A stretch of 64,000 nucleotides of DNA, from NCBI RefSeq assembly GCF_020880815.1, contig NZ_JAJITD010000026.1, positions 1 to 64,000 of the forward strand. The letters run 5' to 3'. The notes under the pieces are model-generated. The model searched no databases. It saw only the letters and a program-made list of their open reading frames with translations, and was not told where the DNA came from. The stretch comes from Paraburkholderia sejongensis (GTDB taxonomy: Bacteria > Pseudomonadota > Gammaproteobacteria > Burkholderiales > Burkholderiaceae). Shown in pieces: positions 34,313 to 41,888 of this stretch (within the stretch, counting starts at the first letter, position 1; every line of letters starts with the position of its first letter). Made by a program: the position numbers and the translations under genes.

Positions 34313-34419
34313 TCGGCTCGCCACTATCGCAAAGATGCCCTCAAGGGCGTCTTTGCAACTTCACCCCAACGGGAACCAACCCGTTGCGGGCATGGGTTCC
34401 CGTTCACCGGAGTTAACCC

Positions 34420-34854
34420 ATGGCAACCGAAATCACGGCATGGCAACTGGATATGTTCGGCGGGGAATCGCCGATCCTTGCCCCCCCACCTGTCAAGCCT
34501 GATCCGCTTCCCGATCCGCAGTTCTGGAGCGAGGCGGTGCGAGACAAGATGGTCGACGCACTCGTCGGCCTCGCCACTGACAGTCGTCGCGGCGATAACA
34601 TGCCTGAGTCGCTGATGGACTGCTGCACGCTCTTTAGCGACAGGCTTCGGAACCGCAAAAAGCTCGAACTCGACGACTACCGGGCAACCCTCGGCTGGGT
34701 GATGGAATTCTGGGACGGCGCTGTGCCGTACCGGTACGTCTGCCTTATCAACGGCGTCGACCCCGAGATCCTGCAGGACGTGATCGTCAGTAACCCGCTG
34801 CTGAAGCGCGACATGGAAGATGTTCGTCGCTGCTGCTTCGGCTCGTTGCTGTAG
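34420..34854 (+). CDS. Hypothetical plasmid protein, 144 residues
   Basis: Soluble, with a Pro-rich start (MFGGESPILAPPPVKPDPLP) and a helical body (EAVRDKMVDALVGLATDSRR, DDYRATLGWVMEFWDGAVPY). No family recognised. A GC stem (AACGGGAACC paired with GGTTCCCGTT, about 34369-34407) stands directly before the start, and an 11-bp gap separates it from the next gene. Confidence 0.6.
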   Translation: MATEITAWQLDMFGGESPILAPPPVKPDPLPDPQFWSEAVRDKMVDALVGLATDSRRGDNMPESLMDCCTLFSDRLRNRKKLELDDYRATLGWVMEFWDGAVPYRYVCLINGVDPEILQDVIVSNPLLKRDMEDVRRCCFGSLL

Positions 34855-34865
34855 GAGAGCCGGAG

Positions 34866-35645
34866 ATGACAGCAACGATATTCGGCAAAGTCCTGAGCGG
34901 ACTCTTCGGGGTGGGCGATCCTGTATCAGCGTCGGCAGAACCCGCGCCGGTAGTGGTAGGCCAGGGCGGCCGCAACGAGCGTCAGGTCATGATCGCAGGC
35001 GAGGCGCGGCTCTTTCGCGACGAGGGCGATGTGGTCGTTCAGTTTCGGCCGGCCTTCGATTACCAGTTGCGCGACACGCCTGTCGGCATGAAGCTCGTGC
35101 CGTCACTCGAACCTCACTGGGCCGTCGTTGACGAACATCCCGGCCCGCTGAGGGACGCGATCGCTGCGGCGATCAAGGCAGCGGCGTCGCCGGTCGCCCG
35201 GGAGCGTGAGGCCGCAGAGGCAGAGCGTCCTCGTGCACCCGTGCAGGTCAAGCCAGCGACCGCACCGGTCGTGACCGAGAATGCGGCGCCAGCGTTGGCA
35301 TCGTCCGCGAAAGTGCCGGGAGCACATCGCACGGAGCGTTCGCATTACGGCGTGGTAACGGCGTGGGGTGAGCGCGTGTTCCCCGATGGAAAGCGTCCCG
35401 GCAAGACCTATGAGTCCTTCTGCCTGACGCTGGAGAACCGTGGCCAGACCCGCCTGTTGCAGGGCGAAGGCCTGCGTGACGCAATCGCCGAGACCCATTG
35501 CCGCATTGGTGATCGGGTCGAGGTCCGGCGGCTCGGAAAAACGAAGGTGCCGGCAGTCAATTCGCGCGGGGAGCCCATTCTTGATGCAACAGGCGCTCAG
35601 GTCCTGTGGGACAAGTGGCTGTGGTCCATCAAAAAGAAGTCGTAA
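34866..35645 (+). CDS. Hypothetical protein with a relaxase/primase-associated C-terminal domain
   Basis: 259 residues. The N-terminal 80 residues form a small domain (ERQVMIAGEARLFRDEGDVV, YQLRDTPVGMKLVPSLEPHW), then a Pro/Ala linker. The last 110 residues (HYGVVTAWGERVFPDGKRPG, FCLTLENRGQTRLLQGEGLR, DAIAETHCRIGDRVEVRRLG) resemble the small OB-like domain appended to many conjugative relaxases and primases (pattern HGxVxxxGEAPYxxD...LERAL...VGDxV). That resemblance is from memory and unverified. It lies upstream of the primase-like gene, which fits a DNA-processing role. Confidence 0.55.
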   Translation: MTATIFGKVLSGLFGVGDPVSASAEPAPVVVGQGGRNERQVMIAGEARLFRDEGDVVVQFRPAFDYQLRDTPVGMKLVPSLEPHWAVVDEHPGPLRDAIAAAIKAAASPVAREREAAEAERPRAPVQVKPATAPVVTENAAPALASSAKVPGAHRTERSHYGVVTAWGERVFPDGKRPGKTYESFCLTLENRGQTRLLQGEGLRDAIAETHCRIGDRVEVRRLGKTKVPAVNSRGEPILDATGAQVLWDKWLWSIKKKS

Positions 35646-35869
35646 TGGACATTCAGCGCATCTGATCCCGAAAGTCCTCACCTTCGTTCCTGTATTGGCT
35701 CACCTTTTCGCTGCTTTGACCATCCCTCATGGGGTGGGCGGGCGCGAAGGGTGAGTTCTTCTTCCTCGCATCTTTCAGTAACTCAACCCGGCAGCGCCGT
35801 CCTTGCTGCGAAAAGCCGTTCCGCGTGACGTGCGCGTAACGGACGGCTTCTCTGAGCAACGGTTTCACC

Positions 35870-35887
35870 GCCTGTAAAGGCATCGAC
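35870..35887 (+). promoter_or_regulatory. Hairpin-ATCGAC leader, copy 2 (short form)
   Basis: Hairpin GCCT-GTAA-AGGC (35870-35881) followed by ATCGACCTC, 28 bp before the primase-like start. No clear TANNNT box at the standard distance, so this copy may act at the RNA level only. Confidence 0.4.
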
Positions 35888-35915
35888 CTCAACCACACCA
35901 CTACTGGAGTGACAT

Positions 35916-37001
35916 ATGAATGTTAAGGACCTGAAGCTGTCCCCGGAACAGTGGGTAGCGTTGCTCCAGAAGTACGGAGTGCCCGCAACCTCATTGACCG
36001 GGAAAGGCGCGCCTTGTCCCATCTGCGGCGGCAACGACCGCTTCACTTATGACAACAAGCGCGGCCGCGGAGACTGGGTGTGCCGCAAATGCAATGAAGG
36101 AAGCATGAAGGCCGGCGACGGGTTCGAGCTTATCTGCAAAGCAGCGGGGATCACCTTTCGGGAGCTGATGCTCGAGCTCGCCGGCGGCATACCGCTGCCG
36201 GCGAGCGACACACCGCGATTTTCACGTACAGCGCCGTCGCCCGGCCGAAAGGCCGATCCGGCATGGGCCCGAAAGCGGCTCGAGTCGATGTGGAACAGCG
36301 CCGTTGTGCACGGGCGCGACGATCTCATGTCCAGGTATCTGCGTGCGCGTGTGCCTGGTCTTGACCTGTTGCCGTCGCCGGCGCTGCGTCTGGCCATGCT
36401 CGAGTACCGGCACGAAAAGAAGGTCATTGGAGAGTGGCCGGGCATTCTGGCCAGATTCACGTTGCCCGATGGACGCCTCGGCACACTTCACCGGACGTTC
36501 CTCGATCGGTCGAAGCCCGCGAAGGCGACGATCATCACTAACGATGGCGAAGTTCTGCCTTCAAAGATGAACGACGTGACGCTGAACAAACTCAACGGCG
36601 GCGCAGTCCGGCTGATGGAGCCGGTCAACGGCGAGATCGGCGTGGGCGAAGGGCTGGAATCGGTGCTCGGCGCGCACATGCTTTTCGGTGTGCCCGTCTG
36701 GTACTGCCTTAACCGCGTGCTGCTTTCGGATTTCGTTGTACCTGATGGCCTTGGGATTCGCGTCGTGCACATCTTCGCGGATTTTGATGCGGTTGATCCG
36801 AAAACGCGAAAGTCGCCTGGGATGGCTGATGCGTTGGTGCTTGCCAGGCGTCTCCGCGCTGACGGCTATACAGCGATCGTTCACCGCCCAAAAGTCCGCG
36901 GCACCGACTTCGCGGACGAATGGGTGGCGACATGTAGCAAGCCTCGCAGTCCTGCCGTCCCGGTCCGGCTCGGCAGGACGCGCGAGGCACTGCATATCTG
37001 A
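35916..37001 (+). CDS. Primase-like protein with zinc ribbon and TOPRIM domain
   Basis: 361 residues. The zinc ribbon (about 31-60) has CPICGGNDRFTYDNKRGRGD then WVCRKCNEG, the pattern of phage P4 alpha/T7 gp4-type primases. A central region (about 95-230) includes YLRARVPGLDLLPSPALRL and LGTLHRTFLDRSKPAK. The TOPRIM part has GEIGVGEGLESVLGAHMLFG (catalytic Glu) and HIFADFDAVD (acidic DxD-type motif, about 286-295). No helicase domain is present. Likely role: primer synthesis for plasmid replication or transfer. Start chosen at the ATG at 35916, after ACTGGAGTGACAT. Confidence 0.8.
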   Translation: MNVKDLKLSPEQWVALLQKYGVPATSLTGKGAPCPICGGNDRFTYDNKRGRGDWVCRKCNEGSMKAGDGFELICKAAGITFRELMLELAGGIPLPASDTPRFSRTAPSPGRKADPAWARKRLESMWNSAVVHGRDDLMSRYLRARVPGLDLLPSPALRLAMLEYRHEKKVIGEWPGILARFTLPDGRLGTLHRTFLDRSKPAKATIITNDGEVLPSKMNDVTLNKLNGGAVRLMEPVNGEIGVGEGLESVLGAHMLFGVPVWYCLNRVLLSDFVVPDGLGIRVVHIFADFDAVDPKTRKSPGMADALVLARRLRADGYTAIVHRPKVRGTDFADEWVATCSKPRSPAVPVRLGRTREALHI

Positions 37002-37105
37002 GTAGTGGCGGCTTTGGCCGCTAAGTAGTTGTTCTTAACCGCCCGGTGGGGATTCGTCCCCGCCGGGGCCGCAATCCGTCTGGGCCTTCCCTCATGGAGA
37101 GAAGC

Positions 37106-37327
37106 ATGTTCAAGATGATTGTTGGCCGGTTCGAGATTGTTGCTACGTCCGGCATCAAAAACGGTTCGGCGCGAGTCGGCAAATCGGAAGCGCAGGCTTA
37201 CGATGTGCTCGACCGGCGTCAGGCAGTAAATGCGAAGCCTGAAAAGGTCGGCCTGGAACTGGATGACGCGTGGAGCTATTGCGTTCGCCATCAGGGACGA
37301 GCTCGCGGTATCGCGTTGTTGCATTGA
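37106..37327 (+). CDS. Small hypothetical protein, 73 residues
   Basis: The ATG at 37106 lies 6 bp after GGAGAG, better than the longer frame from 37046. The product (MIVGRFEIVATSGIKNGSAR, QAYDVLDRRQAVNAKPEKVG) is a small basic soluble protein without recognised family. A long GC hairpin (CCCGGTGGGGATTCG/CCCCGCCGGGG region, 37040-37069) precedes it. Its terminator is split by the IS4 element. Confidence 0.55.
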   Translation: MFKMIVGRFEIVATSGIKNGSARVGKSEAQAYDVLDRRQAVNAKPEKVGLELDDAWSYCVRHQGRARGIALLH

Positions 37328-37341
37328 CTCAAACTCATAAA

Positions 37342-37362
37342 GACAAACCCGGCCGATGGCCG
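37342..37362 (+). terminator. Left half of a terminator disrupted by IS4
   Basis: Rejoining 37342-37362 with the sequence after 38803 gives AAACCCGGCC-GAT-GGCCGGGTTT followed by more T residues, an intrinsic terminator. The 12-bp loop region GGCCGATGGCCG is the target site duplicated by the insertion (37351-37362 and 38792-38803). Confidence 0.75.
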
Positions 37363-38791
37363 TAATGCCGTTCAGTTAAGGTCTCTTTTGAGGACTCGAA
37401 CGGTATAACGAAATGGTCTGGATTTGACGGCCCGAACGCAAGAGCGTCCGGGCCGTTTTTCGTTGGGAAGTTGCTTGAGCCGTTCGCGCAGTCGCTTGAG
37501 CAGTGCGGGCAGTTTGCCGTAGGAGCGCGTCACGGCCGCCCATGTCATTTCGTACTGGATGGTGTGGAACGCGCGGGTGAAGCTCAGTTCATCTGGCGCG
37601 TGCCCGGCGTCGATCGCCGCTTTGGCCATCTCCAGACGGATCAGGTTATAGGCGATCAGGGCGCCCCAGAATTCCTGATAGACGCCTTCCACGGTCTGGC
37701 TGCGAAGGGTCAGCTCCATGCCCAGCATCGACTGCTTGAACTCGTGGTAGCTGGTCTCGATCTGCCAGCGACGCTCGTAGCACGACACGATGTCGGCAGC
37801 CTTGAACCGCCTTCGATCAGTCAGGGAGGTCTGCAGCGTGCGTTGCCGCCCACCTGCATCCACGGCGAGCTCGGCGCGCGCCTGCCAGGATTCGGGCAAA
37901 TCCGGGCACTTCGTGCGCGCCTGCGGTGAGACGCGCATACGCACGATCTGGTCACCGTCGCGCCCGCTCACGACCTCGCACCGCATATTGGATTTGGCCG
38001 GGATGATGTAATGCCGGTTCTCGCCGCCCGAGACCAGATTGCACAGGAGCTGGGCCGACATGAACCCCCTGTCCAATACGGTGATGGAATTGGCCGGCAC
38101 ACGGGCAATGAGCTCGCGCGCCGACATCATTTCGTTGATGTCGTAAGGGCCGAACACTGCATCGCGTACCAGGTGCGTGGCAAGGGCGGTGAGCGTAACC
38201 GCGCGCAGTTGGGGATAGCTGCCAATGCGGCCATGAGCGGCGGCAGAGGCGCCGAAATGTCTGCGGTTGGCGGCACTGTCGGCGGTGCGCAGCGTGGTGC
38301 CATCCATCGCGAACAGCGAGAATCCCTTGAAGAGGTACCGCTCCTGATCCTGCGCAACCCAGTTTCTGGCTGATTCGTGAAACAGCCACGCCAGGGGCGC
38401 CGCGCCGACGCGCTGCCGCGCCTGGGTGATAGCGCTCCTGCTGACAAACGACGCATCAGCCACAGGTAAGGCAAGGTCCAGTTCATCGACCACCTCGCTG
38501 ATCGACCGGTGCCGGTACAGCGCGAGCGCGATCACCAGCCAGACGACCTGTTGCGCGGGAAGTCGACGCCGACGTACGCTGGCGCTGCCACTATCCTGCA
38601 CGGCAGACTCGATCCATTCGTATGGCAGATGCTGGCCCAGCCGGTCCCATTCGAGCGGCGGCTGTGAGTCGACAAGGAGGCGCAGATCATCAACCAGCAT
38701 GGCGATGCAAGTTAACATCGCCATGCCCCGTTTACAACTACTTTGCGCGGGAAACAAAAATGCCGTTCAGTCGCTTAACTGAACGGCATTA
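37363..38791 (-). mobile_element. IS4-family insertion sequence, 1,429 bp
   Basis: Inverted ends TAATGCCGTTCAGTTAAG (37363-37380) and its complement (38774-38791), with a perfect 12-bp target duplication GGCCGATGGCCG on both sides. One intact transposase. The insertion is clean, so it is probably recent. Confidence 0.92.
37372..38757 (-). CDS. IS4-family transposase
   Basis: 461 residues from the first ATG; an internal start at MAMLTCIAMLVDDLRLL is possible. The DDE domain is complete: first Asp in FSLFAMDGTTLRTADS (about 151), second in ITVLDRGFMSAQLLC (about 224), and the YREK-like signature as YERRWQIETSYHEFKQSML (about 335-353) with the catalytic Glu. The N-terminal IS4-type domain (LPYEWIESAV...VWLVIALALYRHRSISEVVD) is also present. 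Probably functional. Confidence 0.92.
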   Translation of the reverse strand: MFPAQSSCKRGMAMLTCIAMLVDDLRLLVDSQPPLEWDRLGQHLPYEWIESAVQDSGSASVRRRRLPAQQVVWLVIALALYRHRSISEVVDELDLALPVADASFVSRSAITQARQRVGAAPLAWLFHESARNWVAQDQERYLFKGFSLFAMDGTTLRTADSAANRRHFGASAAAHGRIGSYPQLRAVTLTALATHLVRDAVFGPYDINEMMSARELIARVPANSITVLDRGFMSAQLLCNLVSGGENRHYIIPAKSNMRCEVVSGRDGDQIVRMRVSPQARTKCPDLPESWQARAELAVDAGGRQRTLQTSLTDRRRFKAADIVSCYERRWQIETSYHEFKQSMLGMELTLRSQTVEGVYQEFWGALIAYNLIRLEMAKAAIDAGHAPDELSFTRAFHTIQYEMTWAAVTRSYGKLPALLKRLRERLKQLPNEKRPGRSCVRAVKSRPFRYTVRVLKRDLN

Positions 38792-38840
38792 GGCCGATGG
38801 CCGGGTTTTTTTTCGCCTGTATGAACCGCTCGTCGTTCTA

Positions 38841-39080
38841 TCACCACCACCACGGCCGCGTCTTGATGCGCAGGACCGTCTGCAGAAGGTAGTACATCAT
38901 GACAAGGAACGGGCGAAGGATCCCGATCGCCCAAAGAAAGGCGGTGCTGAGTGTGAAGAACAGCCAAACCGTGAAATCGCACGTCGGAAAGAGAAGGACG
39001 ATAAACATCAATCCGAAAAGGCCGACGGCGGTAACCGCGCGCCGTGCGAGAGGATCGAGAGCCCAGAATCTCTCAAGCAT
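38841..39080 (-). CDS. Small membrane protein, 79 residues
   Basis: The ATG at 39080 follows AAGGA (in GAAAGGATCGCGACC), and the start overlaps the stop of the preceding 50-residue gene. Two hydrophobic segments (AVTAVGLFGLMFIVLLFPTC and FTVWLFFTLSTAFLWAIGIL) end in a basic tail (KTRPWWW). No family recognised; it is last in the leftward unit with the PRTRC D gene cluster. Confidence 0.6.
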   Translation of the reverse strand: MLERFWALDPLARRAVTAVGLFGLMFIVLLFPTCDFTVWLFFTLSTAFLWAIGILRPFLVMMYYLLQTVLRIKTRPWWW

Positions 39081-39225
39081 GGTCGCGATCCTTTCGAAGC
39101 CACGACAGTACCGCGCCGCGCAGGTGATACGCCGATTCCCAGGCAGCAACGCCCGCAGCCACGAGGAGCCAGAAGCGTGCGGCACGAGTCCAGTCCGCGT
39201 TGGTGAGTACGTGCAAAAAATCCAT
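39073..39225 (-). CDS. Very small membrane-associated protein, 50 residues
   Basis: Encodes MDFLHVLTNADWTRAARFWL followed by a hydrophobic stretch (LLVAAGVAAWESAYHL) and a basic end (LRKDRDHA). A ribosome binding site (TAGGAAA) is adjacent, and the stop overlaps the next start by 8 bp (ATGCTTGA region), a sign of coupled translation. A TTGACT box at 39292-39297 with GAAGAT/AGATAG downstream is a good promoter candidate. Confidence 0.6.
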   Translation of the reverse strand: MDFLHVLTNADWTRAARFWLLVAAGVAAWESAYHLRGAVLSWLRKDRDHA

Positions 39226-39270
39226 TTTCCTACCTCATTGAAAAGACCCGTCACGCAGGCCGATGGACCT

Positions 39271-39297
39271 ATCTTCGCAGCCACGGGAAGAAGTCAA
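39271..39297 (-). promoter_or_regulatory. TTGACT-N15-GAAGAT promoter
   Basis: TTGACT (39297-39292) and GAAGAT (39276-39271); AGATAG is an alternative -10. About 45 bp before the 50-residue membrane protein. Confidence 0.5.
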
Positions 39298-39313
39298 GTG
39301 GGGATTTCCGCGC

Positions 39314-39658
39314 TCAGAAGAACGATGCGAATTCGTTGGCCAGCGCGTCGGTGTCGTGTGCATGATCAAAGCTGTCGACGGAAGTGACTTCGAGCGGTAA
39401 CTCGTGGGGCCGCGACTGCACTTCGCGGAACGGAGCCGGTTGTGATTCCGACTGCCGCCCAGCAACAACGAGACCATCGGCGGAGGCGCGGGTGGCACGG
39501 CTGGATTCGCCGTTGACTGCGTCTCGCAGTCCAGCTTCCGCGATCGATCGCAGTAGCGCGGCCCGCTCGCGAGGCGAACGGGCCGCCGATAGTCTCGCGT
39601 AAAGGAGCGGTGTGGTCACCTCGTCGATGACCACCTTCATCTGGAGCTTGTCGCTCAT
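39314..39658 (-). CDS. Probable partner of PRTRC protein D (StbB/ParR-position protein)
   Basis: 114 residues. Starts with VVIDEVTTPLLYARLSAARS and PRERAALLRSIAEAGLR, a compact charged helical segment resembling a ribbon-helix-helix or short adaptor; the rest is low complexity. It overlaps the actin-like gene by 4 bp (ATGA). In ParM/StbA systems the gene in this position encodes the DNA-binding adaptor; here that is inferred from position only. Confidence 0.5.
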   Translation of the reverse strand: MSDKLQMKVVIDEVTTPLLYARLSAARSPRERAALLRSIAEAGLRDAVNGESSRATRASADGLVVAGRQSESQPAPFREVQSRPHELPLEVTSVDSFDHAHDTDALANEFASFF

Positions 39659-40677
39659 GCTTTCGCAGGCTCGCGAGTGCGTTCACGTGCAAGCCCCGCC
39701 TCGCCGACGACGAGAAAGCCCTTGACGTTGGCAAGGCAGGGGGCGTCGATAATTTCCATCGTGACACGGGGGTACGCACGCCGGATCGCCGGTGCATAAA
39801 GCGCGGCACCGCCGCCCGACAGAATAATCGACCTCGCGTTGGTAAGCTGTCCGACGTTGTTCTGCATTTCCTTGACGACGCCAGTGATCAAAGGCTGCGA
39901 TTTGTCGAGATACGGGTCGAGGTCGATCTCGTGGCCATTAAACCGGAAAGGCGTCCGCTCCCGCAGAGCCTTGTCGATGAGCTCCAGATCTTCGACCTCT
40001 TCGTCCTGGTCGCGGGCGAGCAGGCCTGCAATACGCTGGTAGATCTGCGAGGCGCCGCCAGGCATTCCGCCGCTTCGCCTGTCGTCCATGGTGAAGCCGT
40101 TTGCATAGACCCAGTCAGTCGTGAAATATCCGACGTCAACGACAAGATGCGCGCTATCGCGGCCGAACTCTTTCTGCCGGTTGCCCGACGCCGATACGAG
40201 CGACCCGAGCGGCTGAGGAATGACGACGACCTTGTCGACTGTCACGCGCCCAGCGCCGAAGTCCCATTTGCCAGTGAAGCGCTCCTTCAGCTTCTCGGAG
40301 AGCTTATGCATCGTGTGGACCGGCAGCCCGAGAACAAGCCTCTCTACGTGTGTCACTTCTGAGAAGTGAATCGCACCTGCAAGCAGCGCGGCGTAGTTAT
40401 CCGAGAGAGCGAAATCGTTGGAAAGCGCGCGGCCCGTATTGCCATAGGCGGCGGTCAACGGCACGTCTGGCCCCACCTCATATTCGACTTCGTCGATGAT
40501 CATCGTTGCGACGTTGCGGGAGGTAAGCACGGCCTCGCCGGAAGCGGAAAGAGCGCGAGTGGCCGCGAGCGGTGCAAGCGACGGGAACATGCCGGTGGCG
40601 ATCGTGCCGCTTGCCGCGCGGTACGCGTATTTGGTGTTGCCATAGCCGACGTCGACGGCAAAGACGGAAGTTTTCAA
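39655..40677 (-). CDS. PRTRC system protein D, actin-like (ParM/StbA superfamily) ATPase
   Basis: 340 residues with the actin-fold phosphate and adenosine motifs: VFAVDVGYGNTKYAYRAASG (phosphate 1, about 4-22), DSAHLVVDVGYFTTDWVYAN (phosphate 2, about 175-194) and SIILSGGGAALYAPAIRRAY (adenosine motif, about 291-310). Such proteins form filaments that move plasmids apart. It belongs to the PRTRC set but is encoded 10 kb away from the ParB-ThiF cluster and on the other strand. A repeat-bearing site and a TTGACT/TAGACT promoter lie just upstream. Confidence 0.88.
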   Translation of the reverse strand: MKTSVFAVDVGYGNTKYAYRAASGTIATGMFPSLAPLAATRALSASGEAVLTSRNVATMIIDEVEYEVGPDVPLTAAYGNTGRALSNDFALSDNYAALLAGAIHFSEVTHVERLVLGLPVHTMHKLSEKLKERFTGKWDFGAGRVTVDKVVVIPQPLGSLVSASGNRQKEFGRDSAHLVVDVGYFTTDWVYANGFTMDDRRSGGMPGGASQIYQRIAGLLARDQDEEVEDLELIDKALRERTPFRFNGHEIDLDPYLDKSQPLITGVVKEMQNNVGQLTNARSIILSGGGAALYAPAIRRAYPRVTMEIIDAPCLANVKGFLVVGEAGLARERTREPAKA

Positions 40678-40713
40678 TGTGACTCCATTCGAAGGTTAGT
40701 TTGCGCTAATGGC

Positions 40714-40812
40714 AAAGTGACACTTATCTAACACTTAAGTGTCAGATAGCTGGGGCGAGAAGATTGCCGAAGCCGAAAGTGACACTTAACTGATACTTTT
40801 CTGTCAGTTCTG
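40714..40812. repeat. Centromere-like repeat site upstream of PRTRC protein D
   Basis: Two direct copies of AAAGTGACACTTA (40714-40726 and 40776-40788), each followed by a related half-site (CACTTAAGTGTCAGATAGC; TACTTTTCTGTCAGTTCTGC). The first includes a nearly perfect 24-bp palindrome around ACACTTAAGTGT (40731-40742). Repeats of this type next to a ParM-like gene usually bind the adaptor protein as partition site and operator. They lie between the promoter and the gene. Confidence 0.65.
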
Positions 40813-40821
40813 CCTGATTTC

Positions 40822-40848
40822 AGTCTATCCCGCGCTCTGCAAAGTCAA
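40822..40848 (-). promoter_or_regulatory. TTGACT-N15-TAGACT promoter of PRTRC protein D
   Basis: On the minus strand TTGACT (40848-40843) and TAGACT (40827-40822) are 15 bp apart, and transcription would run into the repeat site. One of the family of leftward promoters sharing the CTTGACTT core. Confidence 0.6.
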
Positions 40849-40908
40849 GGCAACTTAAGCCCGCTACATTTACGTAGCTTTCGCAGGGCTCGAAGCCCCG
40901 CGCACGGC

Positions 40909-41029
40909 TATTCTCTTCGTTACCCACCGCGCGATCAGCGCATCGACCTCCGAGTTTCACCATTGAAGGGATCGCTTTGCCTGGCGAAACCCCTTCCTGT
41001 CAACGGCCGCAATCTGACGCGGCCTTTTT
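40909..41029 (+). ncRNA. Candidate small RNA from a hairpin-ATCGAC leader
   Basis: TATTCT (40909-40914), 14 bp, hairpin GCGC-GATCA-GCGC (40929-40941), ATCGACCTC, then a second foldable stretch (GAAGGG...CCCCTTC, 40974-40998) and an intrinsic terminator GGCCGC/GCGGCC plus T5 (41005-41029). No ORF of any size lies between promoter and terminator. The transcript would be about 105-110 nt and divergent from PRTRC protein D. This is leader copy 3 of eight. Confidence 0.45.
41005..41029 (+). terminator. Intrinsic terminator
   Basis: Stem GGCCGC/GCGGCC (41005-41010, 41019-41024) followed by TTTTT. It closes the short transcription unit beginning near 40918. Confidence 0.75.
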
Positions 41030-41888
41030 CTGAATCAAATCAAGTGCACCCTGATCCACACTGAGGACCATGGACACGCGATATCCATTGGGTTTGCGGG
41101 CGGTTTTGCCCGGATTTGCGCGATGAGGCGTTGTGTACGGTTGACAGTGTTGACAGATTGACACTGCGGACGACGACTCAGACCCGCATGGACACACCCT
41201 TTCAGCACACGAAGCTGGGACCGTTGCATGAAGCCCGATACACAGCGGCAGATTGAACGGACTTGGGGGTGGGGGTATGTGGTCGCCGTGAAAGCGAGCA
41301 CATCCCTGTACGGAAGACGAACGGCGGGCGCAGCCGGAGAAAGAAGAGCGCAAAAGGAATTGCCGGGCAGTTGGCCGCAGTCGTGCGAGTCGAGAGACAG
41401 GAGCACACGGGCACGCGAAGCGTGTCATAGGCCGGCACGGCAGCCAGAGCAGTCGGCGGAGTCGGGATCGCGGAGCGAAAGAGCTCTGCCCGACCTACGA
41501 TACAGCGGGCCAGATCAACGACGATGGACTCTGCAAAGGCAGATCCGGTGCGGTGATGGCAGGAAAGCAGATATCGCAGGCAGGCATCGCGCGTAAGCGC
41601 GGCGTCTCGCAGCAGGCAGCAATCTGGACAGTCGATGCACGTTTCTTCCACGTGCGGGGCTGATCGAATGGAATCGCTAAAGGACGGGAAGGCAGTACCC
41701 GGCGGGGCACGCAACGCGCAGCGCGGTCAGGTTGATGCAGGGGATAGGCTCCCGGCGTCCCGCCCGCAGCGCAAACGACGATGACCGTGCGAAGCGGTCA
41801 CGTTGAAAACGGTATCCGGCGCCGCGGCGTGCGGACGGGTAGCTGTGCAACGATGGCTGCGCGGCGCTATATGCATGGGGACATCAGG
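41030..41888. other. Non-coding region upstream of the integrase, with a TTGACA triplet array
   Basis: No convincing gene on either strand. Three TTGACA-type hexamers stand in tandem at 41141, 41150 and 41158 (spacing 9 and 8 bp), which may be a regulated promoter or binding array. A hairpin TGACCG/CGGTCA (41782-41800) lies near the upstream edge of the integrase frame. Confidence 0.4.

Noticed and set aside
41000..41714. Minus-strand ORFs of 120-170 residues between the sRNA candidate and the integrase
   Set aside because: Arg/Pro/Cys-rich shadow-like composition, no ribosome binding sites and no recognisable domain.
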